64,000 nt of DNA from the NCBI GenBank assembly GCA_937925685.1, contig CALAMI010000010.1, positions 124,001 through 188,000 on the forward strand. Reading direction: 5' to 3'. The DNA is from Candidatus Binatia bacterium. Lineage in GTDB: Bacteria; Desulfobacterota; Binatia; HRBIN30. Shown one piece after another: positions 25,115 through 33,449 of this stretch. Each line of letters starts with the position of its first letter. The stretch's first letter is position 1. Position numbers and translations under genes: made by a program. The notes under the pieces were generated by a model, which had not been told where the DNA came from, did no database searches, and was given only the letters and a program-made list of their open reading frames with translations.

Positions 25115-26637
25115 CCTTTCCCGCTCGGGCGACCCGCACCAGGTAAGCCGGCCTTGTTCAGCGTCAGAATGATACGAAAGTCCACACGGCCATCCGGCGC
25201 AGTCTTTATGTCTTTCACTTGAACGTCAGCGAAATATTTCCCATTGGCGATAGCTTCGCGAATCGAATTCGGGGTGTCCAAGGAGTCGGTGTGTGCACGA
25301 ATTTTGATTTCCTCGGTGTCCATGACATACTCGTCCACCTCGAGTTTGAGTGATTCCGGAATGGCCGTACTGATCGCGTGGAGCGCGTCGATGGCCGTGG
25401 CCCCACTTGGCGGGGCCACGCTCCCTAGCAGCTTCAATCTTTTTTCGGCAGCCGCAATCTCTTCTCGAATTTGGCGACTCTCGTCGATTACTCGCTGCAC
25501 GTCCGGTAAGGTTTGTCGGAATACATGTCGGATTTGGCTGTTAACCGCCGCGAGCTGAGCCTCAAGGTGGCGGTAGTTCAAGTACGTCTGCAGAACGAAC
25601 AGCCCCAAAACAAACATTGCCAGGGTGGCCGTCCCTAGCAGCGCCCGCCGGAGTTCCTCTTGACCTCGGTGGTACGCAAACTCGCCGCTTCGAAAATTGA
25701 GACCGTAACATCGATCGGGTTGGATCTCACGGAGCGCTAAGCCAATGGGTACGGCAAAGGGTGTCAATTTTTCTCGAAGGGTAGCGGGTAGTCCCTTAAG
25801 GGGCGATTCCTGGATGCGCAGCACTTCCATAGCCAGCTGCTCACGAAGCTGGTGCGCAAGCCGATCGAAGTAAATCCCTTCGCCTGCGAGCACACAGCGC
25901 GTGCCCTCCTCCAGGCCCCCTCCATCGAGTGCCAGAAGAGTCCACCGAAGTTCCGCCATCAGGTCGCCGACGACCTCTTCAAGGATTTCCGGGCGACCAT
26001 TGCCTTCCGCTCCCTCGGCACCATCGGCAGTGTACGAGGCGTTTACTGGTGTAATGGTTCGTAAGCCAACCAGCGTTCCGCCGCGATACAAGGCCACCGT
26101 GAGTCGATCGATCTCGCCGCCGATGAAAACGGTCCGTTCTGCTATTGGCAGGTCTAAGAGCTGGAGTACATTGAGAGCTGCGAGAGGAGCAAAGTCGACG
26201 ATTTTGGGGTCCAAACCCGCGGCCTGTAGCACATTTAAGTGCCGTTGCAGCTCCGCACGAGGGACCAGAGCTGCGAGCACGTGGCTGCCCGTTTTGTCGC
26301 GCAGGAGCACTTGATAAGAAACAACAACTTCTTCGAGATCGAAGGGAACCTGAGTTTCGAGCTCGTAAGGAACAGTCTGATCCAGGCGCTTACGATCTTT
26401 GAAAGGAAGAAAGAACGTCCGAAGGGTGATTACCTCGCCTGGCAGCGAGGAGACGACGGTGTGGGGCTGGAAGTTGATTTGCCGGACAAAGTTGCGCAGT
26501 GCTTCTTCGAGGTCGTCGGCTGACGACAAGGGCAACTCGTAGAGGTCTACGACCTTGTAGTCGCGAAAAGACGCCTCCACAAGGGCCGCACGTACCTCAT
26601 GGGCTTGAACTTCTAAAGCAAGGACGCGTTGGGGCAT
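25111..26637 (-). CDS. gspL: type II secretion system protein GspL (PilM-like plus PilN-like domains)
   Basis: 508 residues. The cytoplasmic actin-like domain (1-330) has VLALEVQAHEVRAALVE, DQTVPYELETQVPF and VFIGGEIDRLTVALYRGG. A membrane helix (about 345-362, LLGTATLAMFVLGLFVLQTY) leads to a PilN-like periplasmic domain with a coiled coil and a ferredoxin-like end. GspL recruits the GspE ATPase to the inner membrane and binds GspM. Position between gspK and gspM is canonical. Confidence 0.88.
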   Translation of the reverse strand: MPQRVLALEVQAHEVRAALVEASFRDYKVVDLYELPLSSADDLEEALRNFVRQINFQPHTVVSSLPGEVITLRTFFLPFKDRKRLDQTVPYELETQVPFDLEEVVVSYQVLLRDKTGSHVLAALVPRAELQRHLNVLQAAGLDPKIVDFAPLAALNVLQLLDLPIAERTVFIGGEIDRLTVALYRGGTLVGLRTITPVNASYTADGAEGAEGNGRPEILEEVVGDLMAELRWTLLALDGGGLEEGTRCVLAGEGIYFDRLAHQLREQLAMEVLRIQESPLKGLPATLREKLTPFAVPIGLALREIQPDRCYGLNFRSGEFAYHRGQEELRRALLGTATLAMFVLGLFVLQTYLNYRHLEAQLAAVNSQIRHVFRQTLPDVQRVIDESRQIREEIAAAEKRLKLLGSVAPPSGATAIDALHAISTAIPESLKLEVDEYVMDTEEIKIRAHTDSLDTPNSIREAIANGKYFADVQVKDIKTAPDGRVDFRIILTLNKAGLPGAGRPSGKG

Positions 26638-26661
26638 GAACTCTCGTGTGTCTCTGTTGCG

Positions 26662-27846
26662 CTAAAATTCACTTTGATCGCGACTCTCAAACTCTGGCTT
26701 GAATAAAACGGCCCCGGGCTCCTTTTGCCAGTACAACCGGGTGAGCTTCCATCGCGTTACTGTACCACCGGACATTCCTGGCTGCACCTGCCTTGGGTCC
26801 CGTCGAACAACCATTTCAGCCGAACGGCTGATGCCCCCCGTCCCGGTCATGGGGTTGATGTTGACGATGGCAGTGGCACGGATGGAATAAACATTGCTCC
26901 GCGCCCCGAGCATCATACGGGCACTGCGATACGCCGGATCCTGGTTGGTGGAAGCGGCATTGACAAGCGTGAGCACGTTACTGGCTTGCAAGACTTGCGT
27001 TTGGCGTTGTTGGATGATCTCTTCGACCACCTGGGCGTCACCGATGACTGCTGACAGGACTTCTCGAGGAGCTGTGTTAGCATTCACCTGACTTGGAAAC
27101 GGCCAGCCAAAGGCGGTGACAAAAGGTCTCAGGCGGCCCAGCTCAGCTGGGGTAAGAAAGCCTGGTACAGCAGTGACCTCGTCGAGTGAACCGAAGTACA
27201 AGGTCGTTAGCGGCGGCGGGGTGCCCGTTAGCCCCGGGGTTTGGACTCCCGGGGATCCATCTGTTGGAGTTGAGGTACCGGTGGTACTCGGGCTAAGCGG
27301 ACCGAAATAAAACTCGAAAAGTTGGTTCCAGTAATCATCGAGCGCGGTCATCGCGTCGGGGTGCGAGTCGATAAGCCGGCCGAGGGCAAACAACCAAGAC
27401 TGGTAACGCTGGGGTGACTGTTCTGGATTCGGGTTCATACGGCCGGCACGCCACTCCGCTTGGGTCTGCGGGCGGGTGAGATTAACGTTGATTTTGCCAC
27501 TCTCGTCCCAGATTTCCACTCGAAGGCGGGAGTTAGGGGGAAGCGTGATGAAGCCGCCGCCGTCGTCGATCTGGCACGCCCGACCTTCGCGTGCTTGCAA
27601 GGGGCACCACTCTTCCAGGAAGGAATCTGTGAGTGGATCCTGATCCTGGATCAGCAGCGCCTCGCCGAGAGCAATTCCCGAGCGAGCGAGCAATGCTGCT
27701 TGCAGGCTATGTACAGAATTGCGGGCCATCCGAGCGTCGATTTCGACGGAGAAAAAAAACTCCGTAACCGTGATGGTCAACAGCGCCACCACTAGAAGAG
27801 CCATGACTAAAGCCACCCCTCGCTCGCCTTGCTTATCATTAACCAA
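26662..27846 (-). CDS. gspK: type II secretion system minor pseudopilin GspK
   Basis: 394 residues from TTG 27846, preferred because GGAGG lies 8 bases upstream and the prepilin leader becomes short (LVNDKQGERG before VALVMALLVVALLTI). In-frame ATGs at 27885 and 27930 would give longer leaders inside gspJ. As is usual for GspK, the helix lacks Glu5. The large globular insert includes IWDESGKINVNLT, VPGFLTP and VNANTAPREVLSAVIG. GspK caps the pseudopilus tip with GspI and GspJ. A Thr/Pro/Gly-rich stretch near 27190-27290 (TPTDGSPGVQTPG) is an unusual insertion. Confidence 0.85.
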   Translation of the reverse strand: MVNDKQGERGVALVMALLVVALLTITVTEFFFSVEIDARMARNSVHSLQAALLARSGIALGEALLIQDQDPLTDSFLEEWCPLQAREGRACQIDDGGGFITLPPNSRLRVEIWDESGKINVNLTRPQTQAEWRAGRMNPNPEQSPQRYQSWLFALGRLIDSHPDAMTALDDYWNQLFEFYFGPLSPSTTGTSTPTDGSPGVQTPGLTGTPPPLTTLYFGSLDEVTAVPGFLTPAELGRLRPFVTAFGWPFPSQVNANTAPREVLSAVIGDAQVVEEIIQQRQTQVLQASNVLTLVNAASTNQDPAYRSARMMLGARSNVYSIRATAIVNINPMTGTGGISRSAEMVVRRDPRQVQPGMSGGTVTRWKLTRLYWQKEPGAVLFKPEFESRDQSEF

Positions 27847-28588
27847 GGGACGGACCTCCGGGACCTGGGGTTGGTGGCGGGACATACAGAAGAAGGTCGA
27901 CACGGGTGCTGAAATCGACGTAGCCGCCATTATTGTCGAGTAAGAAAAGTTGGATTTCCACTACAGGTGGCAGCCCCGGAGGCGGCTGCCCCGGTTGCGC
28001 AGGGGTCGTAGTATCCCAAGAGTTAACCCAAGAACCTGTTGTGGGATCCAGGTAACGCAAACGGAGGCCCGCGACCCGATCGACCAAATACACGTCGCTC
28101 ATTAGGGAATTTGCCGTGGTTTGGTTGTCGGTTGATGTATCCGCGGTGGCTTGGCTCAACGGATCCAACAAAATCTCCTCATGTCGCAAAAGGGCGTAGG
28201 CGCGGGGCACGTCGGGCATGGGTTCCAAAAGGTACGACACAAAAGCTCTACCCCCGCGGCGCGCACCCACGCTTCGTTCACGCCGAGTATCAAGAACAAA
28301 TCCGACTTGATCGGTCGGGACGGCGTCATTGCCAGGAACGCCAATGAACCAAATTGCCCCGCGGTTGGAGGCGCCGGGCGCCAACGCGCGCTCGAGATCA
28401 TCGGCCATGCGCATAACCGCATCGCGCCCGGCAGCGAACAGCTCTGCGCGCTCCTCACCGCGGTTCTTCCCGTCCAACGTACGCCAAAGAACTCCGTATA
28501 TAGTGGTAGCCATGATCGCGAAAAGGGCGATCGCAACCAGCAGTTCCAGCAAGGTGAAGCCAGTGTGACTAGGTTTACTGTGCCGCAT
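27839..28588 (-). CDS. gspJ: type II secretion system minor pseudopilin GspJ
   Basis: 249 residues from ATG 28588, where the prepilin leader MRHSKPSHTG precedes FTLLELLVAIALFAIM (cleavage before Phe, with Glu5). The start lies 14 bases inside the end of gspI. The globular part (RADDL-like MADDLERALAPG, GFVLDTRRE, DRVAGLRLRYLD, PPVVEIQLFL) fits GspJ. It ends in a Pro/Gly-rich tail (VPPPTPGPGGPSLG). It is part of the tip complex of the pseudopilus. Confidence 0.87.
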   Translation of the reverse strand: MRHSKPSHTGFTLLELLVAIALFAIMATTIYGVLWRTLDGKNRGEERAELFAAGRDAVMRMADDLERALAPGASNRGAIWFIGVPGNDAVPTDQVGFVLDTRRERSVGARRGGRAFVSYLLEPMPDVPRAYALLRHEEILLDPLSQATADTSTDNQTTANSLMSDVYLVDRVAGLRLRYLDPTTGSWVNSWDTTTPAQPGQPPPGLPPVVEIQLFLLDNNGGYVDFSTRVDLLLYVPPPTPGPGGPSLG

Positions 28589-28973
28589 CGCGAACAAAAA
28601 AGGTGACTTCGCACGCGTTGAGATTTCTTTGGTCCCAAAAGACACGAAGGACCACCTGACGCATTCCATCCAGTCCTGTGGGGAGAACTTCTTGATCATA
28701 AAAGAACCCCGGATAGCCATCGATCGGACCAGTTTCGCTGCGCACGCTATCGACCCCTTGTTGCAAGGCCTGATAGTGCACCAAGCTGGCTCGCTCGCGT
28801 GCAAGGAGTACGGCGCGAGCCAAATTTTGGTCGTAGATGAGGGTAGCAAGGTTGCGGGCGTGCCAGCCAAGAAGCGTCACAAACGCAATGGCAAGAATTG
28901 CCAAGGCGATGAGGACTTCCAGTAACGTAAAGCCCTTTTGGTGAACCACTTGGCCCATCAATCTAGGTGCCAT
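28575..28973 (-). CDS. gspI: type II secretion system minor pseudopilin GspI
   Basis: 132 residues from ATG 28973; ATG 28958 (MGQVVHQKG) and ATG 29003 are alternatives. The leader ends in HQKG before FTLLEVLIALAILAIAFVT, a standard type IV prepilin-like signal. The short globular part with LARAVLLARERASLV and DGMRQVVLRVFW fits GspI, which nucleates the pseudopilus tip with GspJ and GspK. Overlaps gspH upstream and gspJ downstream. Confidence 0.85.
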   Translation of the reverse strand: MAPRLMGQVVHQKGFTLLEVLIALAILAIAFVTLLGWHARNLATLIYDQNLARAVLLARERASLVHYQALQQGVDSVRSETGPIDGYPGFFYDQEVLPTGLDGMRQVVLRVFWDQRNLNACEVTFFVRDAAQ

Positions 28974-29553
28974 AGCTTGGTTCCCAGTAGCCGCTTTTGC
29001 CACGGAGGCGTTGGGCCCGCGGATCGAACCACATCGTATGAGCCTCTCGATGAGTGACCAGGTGGATCACAACGGGTTCAATCGACCCGTCGGGATAAAA
29101 AACGGTAAAGATGCTCCCTTGGGCTACTTTGATCCCTTGCAAGGGTAGAGAGACGTCCGCGATCAACACGGTTTCCCCGAGCCTAACGCCTCGCGCGAGG
29201 GTGCCGACCTCGGAGACAAACTGGGCCAAGTCCATTGTACCGGCCTCGTCCAAAGCGGCCCAATAGCGCTGCTGGTCTAGATCGAAGTGAAGCCTGTAGG
29301 CGACACCGCTGAGAATAGCTTGGTTGCGAAGATACCGAAAGGTTAACTCCAGGCGATGCGCGTGCGCCAAGAGTTCGGCACGATCACGGTCGCGAAATCG
29401 TGGCAAGGCAACCACAAGTACCACCGATAACAGCAGGAGCACGAGGGTGACCTCCAGCAGAGTAAACCCGGATCGTTGCACATCTCGGTAGTTTACCCGC
29501 TCGCCGCTTTCCCTGGCATTTCCGATGAAGAGGTCGAAGGAACGTAACATCAC
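28963..29553 (-). CDS. gspH: type II secretion system minor pseudopilin GspH
   Basis: 196 residues, with a long 27-residue stretch before the prepilin cleavage site (RDVQRSG before FTLLEVTLVLLLLSVVLVV). The globular domain (LELTFRYLRNQAILSGVAYRLHFD, IFTVFYPDGSIEPVVIHL) fits the GspH/FimT family. It is the first gene after the gap that splits the gsp locus in two. GspH joins the pseudopilus shaft to the tip. The start is uncertain because several Met codons lie close together. Confidence 0.85.
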   Translation of the reverse strand: MMLRSFDLFIGNARESGERVNYRDVQRSGFTLLEVTLVLLLLSVVLVVALPRFRDRDRAELLAHAHRLELTFRYLRNQAILSGVAYRLHFDLDQQRYWAALDEAGTMDLAQFVSEVGTLARGVRLGETVLIADVSLPLQGIKVAQGSIFTVFYPDGSIEPVVIHLVTHREAHTMWFDPRAQRLRGKSGYWEPSYGT

Positions 29554-29944
29554 TCAGTTTGCCTCAAGCCCTTTTAGAGGCGTATGGCCTCTTCAGCAGA
29601 CGCGTGCGGGAAGGCAAAATTCTGCCCTCGATGGTTCGACTTCCACGTTTCTCTCGTGGAGAAACCGGAGTTGGCGAGCATCTCGCGCGCGTGAAGTCAG
29701 GGTTCGTCCAGAAACTGACAACCAACATGGTTGCACTTGCCACAGGGCCGTAGAAGCGTCGTGCACCGAATTTTAGATGCGGTTTATCCCCGCTAGCTTC
29801 TGCTGATTCCAGGACCTAAAGCGAGCAAAAGCGACCAATCAATTTTCCGCGTCAGGTGCTTTCAGCGAAAGCAGCCAGGAGTAAAAGCCCCAGGCTTTGC
29901 CGCTAGCGAGCACGGCTAGTGCAGGTTCAGATCCACTACTGCAC
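29554..29944. other. 391-base gap inside the gsp locus, between gspG and gspH
   Basis: No credible gene is seen on either strand and no prepilin-like signal is present. The only structure found is the stem-loop at 29857-29873. Every other junction in the gsp locus overlaps or is much shorter, so this gap probably holds a processing site or attenuator after gspG, and perhaps a second promoter for gspHIJKLMN. Confidence 0.45.
29857..29873 (-). terminator. candidate attenuator hairpin downstream of gspG
   Basis: A perfect 7-base stem TGCTTTC/GAAAGCA with an AGC loop, 72 bases after the gspG stop on the coding (minus) strand. No T run follows, so it is more likely an mRNA-stabilising or attenuating stem than a full terminator. 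It would allow the major pseudopilin GspG to be made in excess over GspH-N. Confidence 0.35.
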
Positions 29945-30358
29945 TTAACCACGGTTGTCGATGTCAGCGTTTTTGCCCTCGCCGCCCTCCTGGCCGTCAG
30001 CGCCGTAGGATTTGATGATCACGGACGTCCCGTCAGAAAAGTACACGTAAGGATTCCCCCAAGGATCGACTGGAATTTGAGACAGGTAACCGTCAGGATT
30101 CCAATTGCGTGCATTTGCAGGGCGTTGGACCAACGCCTGCAATCCGTCTTGAGTACTGGGGTAAAAACCATTGTCCAGTTTGAAGAGATTCAATGCTTGC
30201 TCAATCGCCTTGATGTCGGCTGCGGCCTTAGTGCGTCTTGCTTCATCGGTCCGGCCGATGATCTTGGGGGCCACGAGGGTGACCAACAAGCCCAGGATAA
30301 AGACCACTACCATGATCTCAATCAACGTGAAACCGCCTGAGTTCTTCAGAAAGCGCAT
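29945..30358 (-). CDS. gspG: type II secretion system major pseudopilin GspG
   Basis: 137 residues from ATG 30358, with GGAGG 8 bases upstream. The leader MRFLKNSGG is cut before FTLIEIMVVVFILGLLVTLV (Glu5 present). The globular domain has the GspG signature IEQALNLFKLDNGFYPSTQDGL and PVDPWGNPYVY, and the C-terminal calcium-site region GGEGKNADIDN. GspG polymerises into the pseudopilus that pushes substrates through the secretin. The prepilin peptidase (GspO) needed for processing is not in this window. Confidence 0.95.
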   Translation of the reverse strand: MRFLKNSGGFTLIEIMVVVFILGLLVTLVAPKIIGRTDEARRTKAAADIKAIEQALNLFKLDNGFYPSTQDGLQALVQRPANARNWNPDGYLSQIPVDPWGNPYVYFSDGTSVIIKSYGADGQEGGEGKNADIDNRG

Positions 30359-30451
30359 CGCCAGAACCTCCTTCGTGCCGACGCCGCGAACACTCTTTTT
30401 CATTGCGAGTGGCTTGAAAATAACACGACCAAATGCGGGCTCAAAGCGCGG

Positions 30452-31684
30452 CTAACGTACAAGCTGGTTCATCTCGAAAATGGGGAGTAAGATGGCAAGA
30501 ACGATGAACAGGACGATGGCTCCGCCGAACAAAATCATCAGCGGCTCCAAGATGCTGGTAATTGCCGCAACAGCAGTGGAGACTTCGTTATCGTACGCAT
30601 CCGCGGCCTTTGTCAGCATGCTCTCAAGCTGACCGCTTTTCTCGCCGACTGCGATCATGTGCACCAACATGGGAGGGAACAACCCGCTTTTTTTCAGGGG
30701 AGGGGCAATACTCTGCCCTTCCCGGATGCTATTGCGAGCCTCCTCAATTGCTTGGCTGAGCACTGTATTGTTAACGACGTGTTTCACAATCTCCAATGCA
30801 ACAAGGAGATTGATCCCGCTACTCAGTAGCGTGGCTAAAGTTCGAGCAAAGCGTGCCAGAGCGACCTTGCGGATAAGATTGCCGAAGTACGGAATTTTCA
30901 ATGTGGAGCGGTCGAAGCGGAGGCGGCCGGCCGGCGTTCGCCGACTCATGTTGATCGAGACAGCCACTGCACCCAGGGCTCCAACAGCGAGCCACCAGTA
31001 ATCCTGGGCAAACCCACTCACGGCGAGAAGGATGCGCGTCATGAGCGGCAGCGTGGCCTGGTTTTCGGCAAAAATCTTGGTGATCTTCGGCACAACGTAC
31101 GACAGCAAGAAGAGAAGGATGGCGGTCCCCGTGACCGCCATGAGCGTGGGGTAGGTCAAGGCGGATCGCACCTTGTTCCGTAGCTGAGCATAGTTTTCCG
31201 TGTAATCAGCCAAGCGCAGCAAGACGACGTCGAGAGCACCACTGGCCTCACCTGCGCGGACCATGTTGACGTAGAGGTCGTTAAAGACGCGAGGATGCGC
31301 TTTCATCGCATCGGCCAGAGCTGCCCCCTCTGTCACGAGTTCCCGCACTTGAGCGAGAATCCGCTTAGTGCGCGCGCTTTCGGTCTGCTCGATCAGTGCG
31401 GATAGGGCTTCAACAAGTGGAATCTTTGCGCCCACTAATGTTGCCAGTTGCCGGGTCAACAGCGCTAGTTCCTCGGGAGAAACACGCTCGAAGTAGCGCA
31501 AGATTTGCCACCCTTCCGAGACTTTCCCGGCTTGAGTGGGGCGACGCTCCTGCTCGACGAGCTCTGTCGGAAACACCCCTTCTCGGCGTAACTTCTGGCG
31601 CGCCCCTTTAGGATTTTCCGCGTCTACAATCCCACTGATGACTCGCCCAGCGGCGTTGAATCCCCTGTAAGCGTATACCGGCAT
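30452..31684 (-). CDS. gspF: type II secretion system inner-membrane platform protein GspF
   Basis: 410 residues, normal length. The N-terminal segment is MPVYAYRGFNAAGRVISGIVDA. Two GspF domains follow (LLTRQLATLVGAKIPLVEAL and FARTLATLLSSGINLLVALE), with three membrane helices (about 170-195, 220-240 and 375-400). GspF is the polytopic core of the platform that couples GspE to pseudopilus assembly. Confidence 0.95.
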   Translation of the reverse strand: MPVYAYRGFNAAGRVISGIVDAENPKGARQKLRREGVFPTELVEQERRPTQAGKVSEGWQILRYFERVSPEELALLTRQLATLVGAKIPLVEALSALIEQTESARTKRILAQVRELVTEGAALADAMKAHPRVFNDLYVNMVRAGEASGALDVVLLRLADYTENYAQLRNKVRSALTYPTLMAVTGTAILLFLLSYVVPKITKIFAENQATLPLMTRILLAVSGFAQDYWWLAVGALGAVAVSINMSRRTPAGRLRFDRSTLKIPYFGNLIRKVALARFARTLATLLSSGINLLVALEIVKHVVNNTVLSQAIEEARNSIREGQSIAPPLKKSGLFPPMLVHMIAVGEKSGQLESMLTKAADAYDNEVSTAVAAITSILEPLMILFGGAIVLFIVLAILLPIFEMNQLVR

Positions 31685-31735
31685 AACGACTGCGCAAAGT
31701 TTATCGATTACCAGGCAGTTACGCTGCCCACGGTC

Positions 31736-33445
31736 TCACACGATGTCGTCCTGGGTGACCCGCAAAACTTCTTCGATCGTCGTCACGCCAGCCAAAACCT
31801 TCTCGGCCCCATCTTCGCGAAGCGTATTCATTCCGTGTGCTGTAGCACTGCGCCGGATGGAGGCGGCGTCGGCGTTCTTCATGACGAGGCTACGAATTTC
31901 GTCGTCTACCACCAAGAGTTCATGAATACCCGTACGCCCACGATAGCCTTTGCCTTTGCAGTGGGCACACCCCGGGCCTTGCTTATAGATTTCGCGTCCG
32001 CCCAACTGTTGAGGGGTGATACCCACCTCTTCGATTTCCTCGCGTGTTGGCCTGTAAGCGATGCGGCACTCGGGGCACACGCGTCGGACCAAACGCTGCG
32101 CCATGACGGCGATCACCGAACTGGAAACGAGAAAGGGCTCGATGCCCATGTCGAGCAAGCGCGTCATTGCTCCGAAGGAGTCGTTGGTGTGTAGGGTGGA
32201 AAACACCAAGTGTCCCGTGAGCGCAGCCTGAATGGCGATTTCTGCTGTCTCGGTATCACGGATCTCACCAACCATGATCACGTCTGGGTCTTGGCGAAGA
32301 ATGGATCTGAGTCCGTTGGCAAACGTAAGATCGATCTTCGGGTTGACTTGGATTTGGCCGATGCCGTGGAGTTGATACTCGATTGGATCCTCGATGGTGA
32401 TGATGTTTTTCTCTGTGGTGTTGATCTTGGCCAGGCAAGCGTAAAGGGTGGTGGTTTTCCCGCTACCTGTAGGACCGGTGACCAGGATGATTCCATGGCT
32501 TTGCCGGATCAATCGATTGACGGTCTCGAGCTTGGTACCTGTGAGTCCCAGCTCTTCGAGCTGAAGCAGTGTACTCGCCCGGTCAAGTAAGCGCATGACC
32601 ACGCGCTCTCCATGGGCCGTCGGGACGACGGAAACGCGGATATCGATATCCTTGCCCGCTAGGCGGATGCGAATGCGCCCATCTTGCGGCAACCGCTTCT
32701 CCGCGATGTTCAAGCCGGCCATGACCTTGATCCGCGAGATGATAATCGGTTGGAATCTTTTCGGTGGAGACAGGATATCGTACAACACGCCATCGATGCG
32801 AAAGCGCACCAGCAAATCCCGTTCGTACGGCTCGATGTGAATGTCGCTGGCACGGTCCTTCGCCGCTTGGAAGATCAACTGGTTCACGAGGCGGATAATT
32901 GGTGCTTCTTCGTCCGCATCCAGAAGGTCCCGTGGTTCCTCCAAGTCAGCGAGTTCTAGGTCCAACCGCTCGGTATCGAGATCATCCATCAGTTCGGAAG
33001 CGGAGCCGGCGGTAATCTGATCGTAAGCGCGGTTGATGGCATCGAGCACAACGGGCGCTGGTGCAACAACCGCTTTGATCGGGTGGCGTAATAGAACGCG
33101 CAGATCGTCCAATGCGGAAATTTGGCCCGGTTCGGCTGTAGCAACCAACACCGCCCTGCCCTCGCGGGCTACGGGTAATACCAGGTACCGCTTGGCAAAA
33201 TTGATCGGCACGAGCTGTACGAGATCGAGCACATCTTCTTGAGGCAGCTTGTCGCGAAAGGGTAACCCATAGTGTTGGGCTAACGCCCGAGCCCAGGTGA
33301 CACTATCAATGACCCCCATTTCCTGAAGGACGTCACCCAACCCTTTGCCGTCTCGCTGGCGTTCCCGCGCCTTCTCCAATACCTCCTCTGAGAGGTTTCC
33401 GTACTGCACAAGCAACGATTCAAGGGAGCGCGCCGCTACGGCCAT
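31736..33445 (-). CDS. gspE: type II secretion system assembly ATPase GspE
   Basis: 569 residues. The N-terminal region contains two MshEN-like stretches (ESLLVQYGNLSEEVLEKA, ALAQHYGLPF). The ATPase domain has Walker A GPTGSGKTTTLYA, the Asp box ITIEDPIEYQ, Walker B PDVIMVGEIRDTETAEIA and the His box TGHLVFSTLHTND. The zinc-binding tetracysteine loop is CPECRIAYRP with CAHCKGKGYRGR. It is a hexameric cytoplasmic ATPase powering pseudopilus extension. It lies 4 bases upstream-coupled to gspD. Confidence 0.96.
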   Translation of the reverse strand: MAVAARSLESLLVQYGNLSEEVLEKARERQRDGKGLGDVLQEMGVIDSVTWARALAQHYGLPFRDKLPQEDVLDLVQLVPINFAKRYLVLPVAREGRAVLVATAEPGQISALDDLRVLLRHPIKAVVAPAPVVLDAINRAYDQITAGSASELMDDLDTERLDLELADLEEPRDLLDADEEAPIIRLVNQLIFQAAKDRASDIHIEPYERDLLVRFRIDGVLYDILSPPKRFQPIIISRIKVMAGLNIAEKRLPQDGRIRIRLAGKDIDIRVSVVPTAHGERVVMRLLDRASTLLQLEELGLTGTKLETVNRLIRQSHGIILVTGPTGSGKTTTLYACLAKINTTEKNIITIEDPIEYQLHGIGQIQVNPKIDLTFANGLRSILRQDPDVIMVGEIRDTETAEIAIQAALTGHLVFSTLHTNDSFGAMTRLLDMGIEPFLVSSSVIAVMAQRLVRRVCPECRIAYRPTREEIEEVGITPQQLGGREIYKQGPGCAHCKGKGYRGRTGIHELLVVDDEIRSLVMKNADAASIRRSATAHGMNTLREDGAEKVLAGVTTIEEVLRVTQDDIV

Positions 33446-33449
33446 AACT

